A stretch of 24,879 nt of DNA from Desulfuromonas sp. Its GTDB lineage: Bacteria > Desulfobacterota > Desulfuromonadia > Desulfuromonadales > SZUA-401. The notes under the pieces were generated by a model. It was not told where the DNA came from, searched no databases, and saw nothing but the letters and a program-made list of their open reading frames with translations. Numbering within the stretch: position 1 is the first letter of the stretch; the number at the start of each line of letters is the position of its first letter. Of this stretch, positions 16,280 through 24,378 are shown in pieces. Made by a program: the position numbers and the translations under genes. The DNA is taken from NCBI GenBank assembly GCA_002869605.1, contig PKUI01000220.1, positions 1 through 24,879 of the forward strand, written 5' to 3'.

Positions 16280-17398
16280 ATGGTACGCCTGGACCGCAAT
16301 TGGGATCAAACCATACTGCTGTTAGCGGTCGCCCTGACCTGTTTCGGGGTGGTGATGGTCTATTCCTCATCGTCGATCATGGCAGCGAAGCGGTTCGGGG
16401 ACGGTTTCTTCTTTCTCAAACGCCAGGGCATCTACGCGTTGCTCGGCATGGGGATGATGTTTGTGGCGATGCAGTTCGACTATCACCACCTACGTAAGCT
16501 GGCGGTGCCGGTGTTTATCATCTGCATCCTGCTGCTGGTAGCGGTTTTGCTTCCCGGAATCGGCACCAAGGCAGGTGGAGCGGCGCGCTGGATCCGGGCA
16601 CTTGGATTTTCGCTGCAGCCATCAGAACTGGCCAAGCTGGCGCTGGTAATCTACCTGGCGCACTCGCTGGCCAAAAAGAAAGAGAAGATCCGTTCGTTGA
16701 AGTTCGGTTTTATCCCTTACATGATCGTATTGGCGGTGGTGCTGTTACTGCTGCTGCTGCAGCCTGATCTTGGGACCGCGGTGACCTTGGCGGTGGTTGC
16801 GATGACCATGCTGATGGTTGCCGGGGCGCGCTTGAGTTACCTGGTGTCGATCATTCTGCTGGCACTGCCGTTTCTGTACGTGGCGGTGATGCATGTTGGT
16901 TACCGCAAACGCCGTATTCTGGCGTTTCTCAACCCGTGGGACGACCCGACCGACACCGGATTCCAGATTATCCAGAGTTGGATCGCCTTCGGTAACGGCG
17001 GTTTGTTCGGAACCGGACTCGGGGAGGGGAAACAGAAGCTGTTCTACCTGCCGGAAGCCCATACCGATTTTATATTTTCTGTGGTTGGTGAAGAACTCGG
17101 TTTTCTCGGGGTGTTCACGGTGGTCGCGATCTTTCTGATGTTGATTCTGCGTGGCATGCGTACCGCGTTGCGGGCGGAAGATGAGTTCGGGACTCTGTTG
17201 GCCTTCGGCATCAGCGTGATGCTTGGCCTGCAGGTGATCGTGAACCTCGGCGTGGGTCTCGGTTTGATGCCGACCAAGGGGATGACCCTGCCGATGCTCT
17301 CCTATGGGGGCACCAGCCTACTGGTGACCCTGACAGCTATCGGCATACTGCTCAACGTATCTGCTCACACCGGTAATGGCATGGAGGGGAAACGATGA
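16280..17398 (+). CDS. ftsW: Septal peptidoglycan polymerase FtsW (SEDS family)
   Basis: A 372-residue SEDS protein with about ten membrane helices that polymerises lipid II at the division site with FtsI. Family marks are VMVYSSSSIMA in the first helix, GGAARWI and LQPSELAKLA in the middle, and GLFGTGLGEGKQKLFYLPEAHTDFIFSVVGEELG, which includes the conserved acidic residue region, then GLMPTKGMTLPMLSYGG. The last stretch distinguishes FtsW/RodA from other membrane proteins, and the position between murD and murG makes it FtsW rather than RodA. AGAGG lies about 6 bases upstream of the ATG. The TGA overlaps the murG ATG (ATGA). Confidence 0.96.
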   Translation: MVRLDRNWDQTILLLAVALTCFGVVMVYSSSSIMAAKRFGDGFFFLKRQGIYALLGMGMMFVAMQFDYHHLRKLAVPVFIICILLLVAVLLPGIGTKAGGAARWIRALGFSLQPSELAKLALVIYLAHSLAKKKEKIRSLKFGFIPYMIVLAVVLLLLLLQPDLGTAVTLAVVAMTMLMVAGARLSYLVSIILLALPFLYVAVMHVGYRKRRILAFLNPWDDPTDTGFQIIQSWIAFGNGGLFGTGLGEGKQKLFYLPEAHTDFIFSVVGEELGFLGVFTVVAIFLMLILRGMRTALRAEDEFGTLLAFGISVMLGLQVIVNLGVGLGLMPTKGMTLPMLSYGGTSLLVTLTAIGILLNVSAHTGNGMEGKR

Positions 17399-18471
17399 GG
17401 ATGTTACTGGCCGGAGGAGGAACCGGAGGGCATCTGTTCCCGGCGGTGGCGCTGGCGCAGCGGTTGTTGGAGCAGGATGCCGAGGCGAAAGTGCTGTTTG
17501 TCGGCACCGAGCGGGGGATCGAAGCACGGATGCTGCCGGAGCTGGGGCTTCCCCTGCAGACCATCGATATTCGCGGGCTGGTCGGTAAGGACCTCGGCGC
17601 AAAGCTGGCGCTGGCGCCGAAACTGGCCAAGAGCCTTGCGCAGTCGCGTGGCATCATCAAGAGCTTCCGTCCCGATGTGGTCGTCGGGGTAGGAGGGTAC
17701 GCATCGGGACCGGTGCTGATAATGGCCCAGATGATGAGCGTGCCGACGCTGATTCATGAACAGAATGCCTGGCCCGGCTTGACCAACCGGATGTTGGCTC
17801 GTTGGGCCGACCGTGTCTGCCTGTCGTTTCCCGAGGCCGACCGTGCCTTTCATCTAGGACGGACCATGCTGACCGGTAATCCCCTGCGCAGGGGGATGGA
17901 CGACTGCCCGCCACTGCCCAAGGGGGCGCCGCGACTGCTGGTGTTCGGTGGCAGCCAGGGAGCGCGGGCGATCAATGACGCGCTGCTCGAAGCACTGCCG
18001 TTGCTCGAGGAATTAAACGGGAAACTGAAGATTGTTCACCAGACCGGCGACGCTGACTGCGAACGGATCACTGCCGGTTATCGTGATGCGGGCTGGAAGG
18101 ATGTCGAGGTGGTGCCGTTTATTCGGGATATGGCTACGGCCTACGCCGATGCGCATCTGGTGGTGAGCCGTGCCGGTGCAACCACCATCGCCGAACTGAC
18201 CGCCTGTGGTCGCCCGGCATTACTGATCCCCTATCCACACGCGGCGGGGGGGCACCAGGCCGCGAACGCCGAATCTTTGGCCCGCAACGGTGCGGCAATG
18301 CTGTTGCCGCAGGCGGAGCTTGGTGGCGGACGTTTTGCCGGCCTGCTGCGCGATTTGTTGCATGATCGAGAACTACTTGAGCGGATGTCCCGCTCGGCAG
18401 CGTCCATGGGGCGCCGCGGGGCCGCGGACACCATCCTTAAGGAATGCCGGCGTCTGGCCGGGAAAGGATAG
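17395..18471 (+). CDS. murG: Undecaprenyldiphospho-MurNAc-pentapeptide GlcNAc transferase MurG
   Basis: A 358-residue GT-B glycosyltransferase on the inner face of the membrane that adds GlcNAc to lipid I, forming lipid II. The glycine-rich acceptor loop GGGTGGH is at residues 7-13, and the second, GVGGYASGP, follows near 97. HEQNAWPGLTNR, VFGGSQGARAIND and the UDP-GlcNAc-binding SRAGATTIAELTACGRPALLIPYP...HQ segment are intact. Length is normal. The start overlaps the ftsW stop by four bases. A second in-frame ATG at 17401 gives MLLAGGG, the more usual family N-terminus, and could be the real start two codons later. Confidence 0.96.
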   Translation: MRMLLAGGGTGGHLFPAVALAQRLLEQDAEAKVLFVGTERGIEARMLPELGLPLQTIDIRGLVGKDLGAKLALAPKLAKSLAQSRGIIKSFRPDVVVGVGGYASGPVLIMAQMMSVPTLIHEQNAWPGLTNRMLARWADRVCLSFPEADRAFHLGRTMLTGNPLRRGMDDCPPLPKGAPRLLVFGGSQGARAINDALLEALPLLEELNGKLKIVHQTGDADCERITAGYRDAGWKDVEVVPFIRDMATAYADAHLVVSRAGATTIAELTACGRPALLIPYPHAAGGHQAANAESLARNGAAMLLPQAELGGGRFAGLLRDLLHDRELLERMSRSAASMGRRGAADTILKECRRLAGKG

Positions 18472-18474
18472 CGG

Positions 18475-19854
18475 ATGTACGGAAAAATCCGCAAAATACA
18501 CTTCGTCGGGATTGGTGGCATCGGCATGAGCGGTATCGCCGAGGTGTTGCTGAATCTTGGCTACCAGATTTCAGGGTCCGACCTGCGTGAGGGAGAAACG
18601 ACGCGTCGTCTGACCTCTCTAGGCGCCGAAATCTACTACGGTCACGCGGCCGAAAACCTGGTCGATGTTGACGTGGTGGTAACCTCGACGGCGGTGCGCA
18701 AGGACAACCCCGAGGTTGACGAGGCGCACCGGCGTATGGTGCCGGTGATTCCGCGGGCCGAGATGCTCGCCGAGCTGATGCGAATGAAGTACGGCATTGC
18801 GGTGGCCGGTACGCATGGCAAGACAACCACCACCAGCATGGTGGCGACGGTTCTGCATCACGGCGGTATTGACCCGACGGCGGTGATCGGCGGACGGCTG
18901 GACATGTTCGACTCCAATGCCAAGCTTGGCCAGGGAAAGTTCCTGGTCGCCGAGGCCGATGAGTCGGATGGTTCGTTCCTTAAGCTGTCGCCGACGATTG
19001 CCATCGTTACAAACATCGATGCGGATCATCTTGATTTCTATAACGATTTCGAGGAGATCAAGCAGACTTTCATCGATTTCATCAACAAGATCCCGTTCTA
19101 CGGTCTCGCGGTGCTGTGTCTCGACGATCCGGGAGTGCAGGAGGTTCTGCCGCAGGTCAACAAGCGCTTTACCACCTACGGTCTGTCCAAACAAGCAGAT
19201 ATCCGGGCCATCGACATCGAACACCAGGGTGGACGGACGGCATTCACCGCGATCATCGGCGGGCAGGAGGCGGGGCGCATCTCGTTCAACATGCCGGGAG
19301 ATCATAACGTGCTCAACGCGCTCTCCTGCGTGGCGGTTTGTCACGAGCTCGGTATGGGTTTCGGCGAGATCCGCGATGGTTTCAAGGACTTCGGTGGCGT
19401 TGGAAGGCGCTTTCAGGTCAAGTACGAAGGGCAGGGGATCATGGTGGTGGATGACTATGGTCACCACCCGGTCGAGATTCGCGCCACCCTCGCTGCTGCA
19501 CGCAAGGGCTGGGATCGACGGGTGGTGACGGTGTTTCAACCGCACCGCTACAGTCGCACCAAGGCCCTGTTCGAAGATTTTCTCACCGCCTTTTACCAGA
19601 GCGATGCGCTGATCATTACCGATATCTACGCAGCCAGCGAGGACCCGATCCCCGGAGTCGATGCGGCGGACCTGGTCAAGGGGATCGTGGAGCACGGGCA
19701 TAAGGATGTGCGGCACATTTCCGGAAGCGAAGAGATCGTTACATACCTCGAAGAGATCGTGCGTGACGGCGACATGGTGATTACGCTGGGCGCCGGGAAT
19801 GTCTGGCAAATCGGCGAAGCCTTTGCCGCACGGCTCAAGGAACGGCAGGGCTGA
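18475..19854 (+). CDS. murC: UDP-MurNAc:L-alanine ligase MurC
   Basis: A 459-residue enzyme adding the first amino acid, L-Ala, to UDP-MurNAc. It opens with [17 protein letters not shown], the MurC-specific UDP-binding loop, then the P-loop GTHGKTT at 112-118, [23 protein letters not shown] and [10 protein letters not shown] followed by QPHRYSR. All are expected. The protein ends normally, with no MurB fusion. The gene starts 3 bases after the murG TAG with AAAGGA upstream. After its TGA only 28 bases separate it from ddl, which leaves no room for murB, a gene often found at this place. Confidence 0.96.
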   Translation: MYGKIRKIHFVGIGGIGMSGIAEVLLNLGYQISGSDLREGETTRRLTSLGAEIYYGHAAENLVDVDVVVTSTAVRKDNPEVDEAHRRMVPVIPRAEMLAELMRMKYGIAVAGTHGKTTTTSMVATVLHHGGIDPTAVIGGRLDMFDSNAKLGQGKFLVAEADESDGSFLKLSPTIAIVTNIDADHLDFYNDFEEIKQTFIDFINKIPFYGLAVLCLDDPGVQEVLPQVNKRFTTYGLSKQADIRAIDIEHQGGRTAFTAIIGGQEAGRISFNMPGDHNVLNALSCVAVCHELGMGFGEIRDGFKDFGGVGRRFQVKYEGQGIMVVDDYGHHPVEIRATLAAARKGWDRRVVTVFQPHRYSRTKALFEDFLTAFYQSDALIITDIYAASEDPIPGVDAADLVKGIVEHGHKDVRHISGSEEIVTYLEEIVRDGDMVITLGAGNVWQIGEAFAARLKERQG

Positions 19855-19882
19855 TTAAGTAGGACAGGACGACAGGAAGGTT

Positions 19883-20809
19883 ATGCAGCAGGCCAACGAC
19901 ATAAAACATAAGAAGATCGCCGTACTGCTCGGAGGCCTCTCCTCGGAGCGTGAGGTCTCGTTACGTACCGGGGACGCAGTACACAAGGCACTGCTCGATA
20001 AGGGGTACGATTCGATTACCATCGACGCCGGGCGTGATCTCGCCGAATGCTTGAAAGAGGCGCAGGCCGAGGTGGCCTTTATTGCATTGCATGGCCGCTA
20101 CGGTGAGGACGGCAGCGTGCAGGGACTGCTCGAACTGATGGGTATCCCCTATACCGGCAGCGGCGTAATGGCATCAAGCGTGGCAATGGACAAGGTCGTG
20201 ACCAAGCAGTTGATGATCCACCACGGAATCGAAACGCCACGGTTTGCCGCTCTGCGTAGCGGCGAAACGCTTGCTGATGTCGAGCTGCCGGGCGGCTTCC
20301 CGCTGGTGGTCAAGCCGGCACGCGAGGGTTCGACCATCGGCGTGACCATCGCACAAGAGCCCGCACAGCTTGAAAAAGGGATCGTTGAAGCACTGGAGAT
20401 GGACGACTTGGTGCTGATCGAGGAGTTCATCGCCGGCGATGAGGTAACCGTCGGAGTGCTCGAGGGTGAAGTGCTGCCGGTGATCCAGGTGGTGCCGAAG
20501 AGCGGCTTCTATGACTACAGCTCAAAATACACCGCCGGGCAGACTGAATATCTTCTCCCCGCACCGCAGAGCGACGAGGTGACGGCGCATCTGCAGAAGG
20601 CGGCGTTGGCCGCGTACCGGGCGCTCGACTGCCGGGGCGGGGCGCGGGTCGATTTCATGATTCGTGATGGTGAAATTTACTGTCTCGAGGTCAACACGAT
20701 CCCCGGAATGACCGAAACCAGCCTGCTGCCCAAGGCCGCAGGGCACGCGGGGATCGGGTTTGGCGAGCTGACCGAGCGGATACTGCTCGGGGCTGGGTTG
20801 CGCAAGTAA
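19883..20809 (+). CDS. ddl: D-alanine--D-alanine ligase Ddl
   Basis: A 308-residue ATP-grasp ligase producing the D-Ala-D-Ala used by MurF. Motifs: VLLGGLSSEREVSLRTG near the N-terminus, ALHGRYGEDGSVQGLLELMGIPYTGSGVMASSVAMDK, the ATP-binding PLVVKPAREGSTIGV and the C-terminal EVNTIPGMTETSLLPKAA that carries the Mg ligands. The tyrosine in SKYTAG supports D-Ala (not D-lactate) specificity. The start ATG at 19883 has AGGAAGG close upstream. The first ten residues (MQQANDIKHK) are a short extension common in cluster-encoded Ddl proteins. The gap to ftsQ is 14 bases. Confidence 0.96.
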   Translation: MQQANDIKHKKIAVLLGGLSSEREVSLRTGDAVHKALLDKGYDSITIDAGRDLAECLKEAQAEVAFIALHGRYGEDGSVQGLLELMGIPYTGSGVMASSVAMDKVVTKQLMIHHGIETPRFAALRSGETLADVELPGGFPLVVKPAREGSTIGVTIAQEPAQLEKGIVEALEMDDLVLIEEFIAGDEVTVGVLEGEVLPVIQVVPKSGFYDYSSKYTAGQTEYLLPAPQSDEVTAHLQKAALAAYRALDCRGGARVDFMIRDGEIYCLEVNTIPGMTETSLLPKAAGHAGIGFGELTERILLGAGLRK

Positions 20810-20823
20810 ACAGGGAAAGACCG

Positions 20824-21660
20824 ATGAGAGATCTCAAGGGCAACAAAAAAAAGGTAAAAAAGAACCGTAAGGTCGGCAAGAAGGAGCCGTTCGACTGGCA
20901 GGGGTTCTTTCACCATGCCCTGCGGATCTCGGTATTGACCTTCAGCGTGGCGCTGGTGGTCGTTGGTGCAGCGCTGAGTGCCCGGGTTATCCTGGATAGC
21001 GGCTATTTCGATGTGACGGAAGTGCGGGTCGAATATGCTTCGCGGGTGGATGCCGAGGAGATCGTAGACCTTTCAGATATTCACTACGGGGTGAGTATTT
21101 TCTCTCTCGACCTCGACATGATCGGAGGCAAGATCGAGGAGAATCCGTGGATCGCAAAGGCCGAGGTATTGCGGGTCTTCCCGGATGAGGTGTTGATTCG
21201 TGTAAGCGAGCGTGAGCCGGTGGCTATCATCAACCTCGATTACCTCTACTACATCGATGCCCAGGGAGAGGTGTTCAAGGTTTTAAGTGGTGGAGACAAG
21301 CTTGACTACCCGGTGATTACCGGCATTACCCGTGACGAGGTTGTGGATGGTAGCGGAATTCCGCGCAGCTTACGATGTGCACTGGGGCTGCTAAATGATT
21401 TGCAGCATAGAGAAGTTTTCTCCGCTCAGGATATCTCCGAGATCCACAGCGATCCCGACGAGGGGATTACGGTCTATACGGTAGAGCGGGGCGTGCCGGT
21501 ATATTTAGGCAACGGCGCGCTGGGAAGAAAACTCGACAACCTGGAGCAGATCTACGCGGAGCTCGAAGAGAGACTGCACGGGTTGAAATATATCGACCTG
21601 AATGTCGAAGACCGGGTGATCGTACGCCAGGGAACCCGGAGCGGAATGCTGCAGGGCTAG
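20824..21660 (+). CDS. ftsQ: Cell division protein FtsQ (POTRA-domain, DivIB-type)
   Basis: A 278-residue bitopic membrane protein that scaffolds FtsL/FtsB at the septum. The cytoplasmic N-terminus is very lysine-rich (NKKKVKKNRKVGKK), followed by one membrane helix at about 34-56. The POTRA domain starts with SGYFDVTEVRVEYASRVDAEEI and continues to ENPWIAKAEVLRVFPDEVLIRVSEREPVA. The FtsQ domain then runs from IDAQGEVFKV through LDNLEQIYAELEERLHGLKYIDLNVEDRVIV. Primary sequence is divergent as usual for FtsQ; domain order and position between ddl and ftsA make the call firm. AGGGA lies about 8 bases before ATG. Confidence 0.94.
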   Translation: MRDLKGNKKKVKKNRKVGKKEPFDWQGFFHHALRISVLTFSVALVVVGAALSARVILDSGYFDVTEVRVEYASRVDAEEIVDLSDIHYGVSIFSLDLDMIGGKIEENPWIAKAEVLRVFPDEVLIRVSEREPVAIINLDYLYYIDAQGEVFKVLSGGDKLDYPVITGITRDEVVDGSGIPRSLRCALGLLNDLQHREVFSAQDISEIHSDPDEGITVYTVERGVPVYLGNGALGRKLDNLEQIYAELEERLHGLKYIDLNVEDRVIVRQGTRSGMLQG

Positions 21661-21679
21661 CCTGCAAGGGGAGATGGAT

Positions 21680-22909
21680 ATGAGCGGAAACAGAGACAAC
21701 CTGATCGTAGGGCTCGATATCGGCACCACCAAGATATGCGCCATTGTCGGTCACCTGACCCATGACGGCATCGATATCGTCGGCATCGGCAAGGTCCCGT
21801 CCAAGGGGTTGCGCAAGGGAGTGGTGATTAACATCGAGGCAACCGTCGAGGCGGTGCGCCAGGCCTTGCAGGAGGCTGAGCTGATGGCCGGCTGCGAGAT
21901 CAAGTCGGTGTTTGTCGGAATCGCCGGTGGTCACATCAAGGGAATGAACTCGCAGGGGGTGATCGCGATCAAAAACCGCGAGGTGACCAACGAGGATATC
22001 CAACGCGTGATCGACGCCGCCAAGGCGATTGCGATCCCGATGGACCGCGAGGTGATCCATATCCTGCCGCAGGAATTTATCATCGACGATCAGGACGGCA
22101 TCAAGGAGCCGCTCGGTATGAACGGGGTTCGCCTCGAAGCGAAGGTGCATATCGTCACCGGCGCCGTGGCGAGCGCCCAGAACATTATCAAGAGCTGTAA
22201 TCGCGCCGGCGTAGATGTTGCCGATATCGTACTCGAGCAGCTCGCATCGAGCGAAGCGGTGCTGACTCAGGACGAGAAAGATCTCGGCGTGGTGATACTC
22301 GATATCGGTGGTGGTACCACCGATATCGCCATCTACTCGGAAGGCGCGATCAAACACACTGCAGTTCTGTCCCTCGGTGGCAATCACCTGACCAACGACA
22401 TCGCGGTGGGGCTCAGAACCCCGACCGGCGATGCCGAAAAAATCAAGCAGGATTTTGGCTGCTGCCTGACCTCAATGGTCGGCAAGGAAGAAAGCATCGA
22501 AGTGCCGTCGGTGGGAGGACGCGAAACGCGTCAACTTTCGCGTCAGCTGCTGGCAGAAATCCTCGAGCCTCGGGTCGAGGAAATCTTCAACCTCGCCAAC
22601 CGCGAAATCATCCGTAGCGGGTTTGAGGACCTGGTCGCCTCGGGGGTTGTTATCACCGGGGGCTCGGCGATCCTGCCCGGAATGCCGGAACTTGCCGAGC
22701 AGATCTTTAACCTGCCGGTAAGACGCGGGGTGCCGGTTGAGATCGGCGGCCTGGTCGATGTCGTCAACTCGCCGGTTTATGCCACCGGCGTCGGGCTGCT
22801 CAAGTACGGCAGTCGTAACATGGCGGCAAAGAATTTCAGCATCGGCCAGGAAAACGTTTTTGACAAGATTTTCAGTCGCATGAAGGAGTGGTTCGGCGAG
22901 TTCTTCTAG
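21680..22909 (+). CDS. ftsA: Cell division actin homologue FtsA
   Basis: About 409 residues; an actin-fold ATPase that tethers FtsZ to the membrane. Nucleotide-binding motifs are [14 protein letters not shown] at the N-terminus and [15 protein letters not shown] mid-chain, with [22 protein letters not shown] near the end. The 1C domain region ([29 protein letters not shown]) is intact. The last 17 residues ([17 protein letters not shown]) form the amphipathic membrane-targeting helix. I prefer ATG 21680 because GGAG ends 6 bases upstream. The ATG at 21674 lies directly against that site and would add only two residues. The 65 bases to ftsZ are the longest gap inside the operon. Confidence 0.96.
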   Translation: MSGNRDNLIVGLDIGTTKICAIVGHLTHDGIDIVGIGKVPSKGLRKGVVINIEATVEAVRQALQEAELMAGCEIKSVFVGIAGGHIKGMNSQGVIAIKNREVTNEDIQRVIDAAKAIAIPMDREVIHILPQEFIIDDQDGIKEPLGMNGVRLEAKVHIVTGAVASAQNIIKSCNRAGVDVADIVLEQLASSEAVLTQDEKDLGVVILDIGGGTTDIAIYSEGAIKHTAVLSLGGNHLTNDIAVGLRTPTGDAEKIKQDFGCCLTSMVGKEESIEVPSVGGRETRQLSRQLLAEILEPRVEEIFNLANREIIRSGFEDLVASGVVITGGSAILPGMPELAEQIFNLPVRRGVPVEIGGLVDVVNSPVYATGVGLLKYGSRNMAAKNFSIGQENVFDKIFSRMKEWFGEFF

Positions 22910-22974
22910 CCGGGCTAAATATAGAACGAAGAGCAAGACAACGCGGAGTAGTCTTAACCCAGGGGGAGGAAAAA

Positions 22975-24120
22975 ATGTCTATGTTTGAATTCGATGAGAG
23001 TTTGGATCAGTCGGCTAAGTTGAAGGTTATCGGGATCGGTGGCGGCGGAGGCAACGCTGTGAACACCATGATCCGCAGCAAGGTGTGCGGCGTCGAGTTT
23101 ATCGCCGCAAACACCGACGCGCAGGCCCTGCGTTCGCACATGGCACCGCTCAAGGTGCAGATCGGCACTCAGCTGACCAAGGGACTCGGTGCCGGGGCCA
23201 ATCCGGAGGTTGGTAGAGAAGCGGCACTCGAGGATCGCGCCAAGATCGCGGAGATCCTCGAAGGGTCCGACATGGTGTTCGTGGCCGCCGGATTTGGTGG
23301 TGGAACCGGCACCGGGGCAGCTCCGGTGGTTGCCGAGGTGGCAAAGGAACTCGGTGCGCTGACCGTCTGCGTGGTGACCAAACCGTTTGCCCGCGAAGGC
23401 AAGCGTCGCCAGAAACAGGCCGACGAAGGGATCAAGCAGCTCAAGCAGGTGGTTGATTCGTTGATCGTGGTTCCGAACGACCGCTTGATAGGCCTAGCCA
23501 GCAAGAGCATGGGCATCCTCGATGCCTTTAAGCCTGCCGATGATGTACTCTGCCAAGCGGTGCAGGGTATTTCGGACTTGATTACCACCAGCGGTCTGAT
23601 CAATGTCGACTTCGCCGACGTGCGCGCCATCATGAGTGAACGCGGCATGGCGATGATGGGTATCGGCCTAGCGGAAGGTGAAGACCGTGCCCACAAGGCG
23701 GCCAGCATGGCGATCAGCAGTCCGCTGCTCGAAGAGATCGACATCTCGGGGGCCAAAGGGGTGCTGGTCAATATCTCGGGTTCTTCGAGCATGACTATGG
23801 AGGAATTCGACGAGGCCTCGCGTATTATTCATGACAAGGTTCACGAGGACGCCAATATTATCATCGGTCTGGTGGTCAATGAGGAGCTGGAAGACAGGAT
23901 CCAGATCACCGCGATTGCAACCGGTTTTGGCGAATCGTTCGATACCAGCCAGGAGGAGGCACGTATCCGGGGTGCCGTGACGGTACCGAACGGGCGCGAA
24001 AATCGCGACATCCCGACCTTCATTCGGGAGCAGCAGCGTCGCGAGCCGCAGTGGAAAGCGGTTGGCTACGACGACGAGGCCTACGACATCCCGACGTTTT
24101 TGCGTAAGCGCGTCGATTAA
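22975..24120 (+). CDS. ftsZ: Cell division tubulin homologue FtsZ
   Basis: A 381-residue GTPase that polymerises into the Z ring. [15 protein letters not shown] and the tubulin signature GGGTGTG (108-114) bind GTP. The T7 loop [15 protein letters not shown] supplies the catalytic acidic residue. The core ends near residue 316, and a short charged linker leads to the C-terminal peptide DIPTFLR at 371-377, the FtsA-binding site. A second copy, DIPTFIR, sits at 345-351. I start at ATG 22975 (MSMFEFDES), 5 bases after GGAGG. An upstream frame to 22888 overlaps ftsA and is not conserved. ftsZ is the last gene of the operon and is followed by stem-loops and a terminator. Confidence 0.97.
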   Translation: MSMFEFDESLDQSAKLKVIGIGGGGGNAVNTMIRSKVCGVEFIAANTDAQALRSHMAPLKVQIGTQLTKGLGAGANPEVGREAALEDRAKIAEILEGSDMVFVAAGFGGGTGTGAAPVVAEVAKELGALTVCVVTKPFAREGKRRQKQADEGIKQLKQVVDSLIVVPNDRLIGLASKSMGILDAFKPADDVLCQAVQGISDLITTSGLINVDFADVRAIMSERGMAMMGIGLAEGEDRAHKAASMAISSPLLEEIDISGAKGVLVNISGSSSMTMEEFDEASRIIHDKVHEDANIIIGLVVNEELEDRIQITAIATGFGESFDTSQEEARIRGAVTVPNGRENRDIPTFIREQQRREPQWKAVGYDDEAYDIPTFLRKRVD

Positions 24121-24136
24121 ACTTCTCCCGGTAGAT

Positions 24137-24153
24137 CGGGGTATCCCCGTTTT
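24137..24153 (+). terminator. Weak first terminator-like hairpin after ftsZ
   Basis: CGGGG (24137-24141), loop TAT, CCCCG (24145-24149), then TTTT. The stem has only 5 pairs, so it may pause rather than stop transcription. Confidence 0.35.
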
Positions 24154-24273
24154 GTCGTGGTAATGAAAAGTCTGTCCGGGTAAAACCCGGAAACAGTCTG
24201 GCCTGGTGCGGTTCTCCGCCCGCACCGGGACAGGAGTGGGTATTTCCGCGTGAAATAGACCCACACTCCCCCG

Positions 24274-24304
24274 CGGCGGGGTCCTTGCGACCCCGCCGGA
24301 TTTT
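24274..24304 (+). terminator. Strong intrinsic terminator of the dcw operon
   Basis: CGGCGGGGTC (24274-24283) pairs perfectly over 10 bases with GACCCCGCCG (24289-24298) around loop CTTGC and is followed by GATTTT. Stem length and G+C content make this the most convincing terminator in the window. It separates ftsZ from the downstream radical SAM gene. Confidence 0.8.
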
Positions 24305-24378
24305 CACGTCTTGATTCCCCCTGCAATCCGGTCCAAAATAATCACTTTGTACTTTGTTATCTCGACGAGGAGTCGTGT

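Larger units (their letters stand above)
24121..24378. other. Gene-free, hairpin-dense region between ftsZ and the radical SAM gene
   Basis: No credible gene. Five consecutive stem-loops occupy 24137-24298. H1 is CGGGG/CCCCG at 24137-24149. H2 is CCGGGT/ACCCGG with loop AAA at 24176-24190, extended by CTGT/ACAG across an AA bulge. H3 is GGTGCGG/CCGCACC at 24205-24226, extended outward by a G-U pair, CC/GG and CTG/CAG to 24198-24233, with one G-A mismatch. H4, at 24233-24269, has arms GAGT/ACTC, GGGT/ACCC and ATTTC/GAAAT with two 2-base bulges and loop CGCGT. H5 is the terminator at 24274-24298. After H5 the sequence is AT-richer and carries the ribosome site of the next gene. No clear promoter was found there. 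Confidence 0.7.

Noticed and set aside
18619..19809. 396-codon minus-strand frame opposite murC
   Set aside because: Rich in His, Arg and Asp as expected from the reverse complement of a G+C-rich Mur ligase; no domain or ribosome site supports it.
22888..22974. Upstream extension of ftsZ into ftsA
   Set aside because: The added residues are not conserved, overlap ftsA, and a strong GGAGG site precedes the ATG at 22975.
24305..24378. Promoter for the downstream radical SAM gene (TTGATT near 24312)
   Set aside because: No -10 hexamer lies at 16-18 bases from it; other A+T-rich hexamers lack a partner, so I do not report a promoter.
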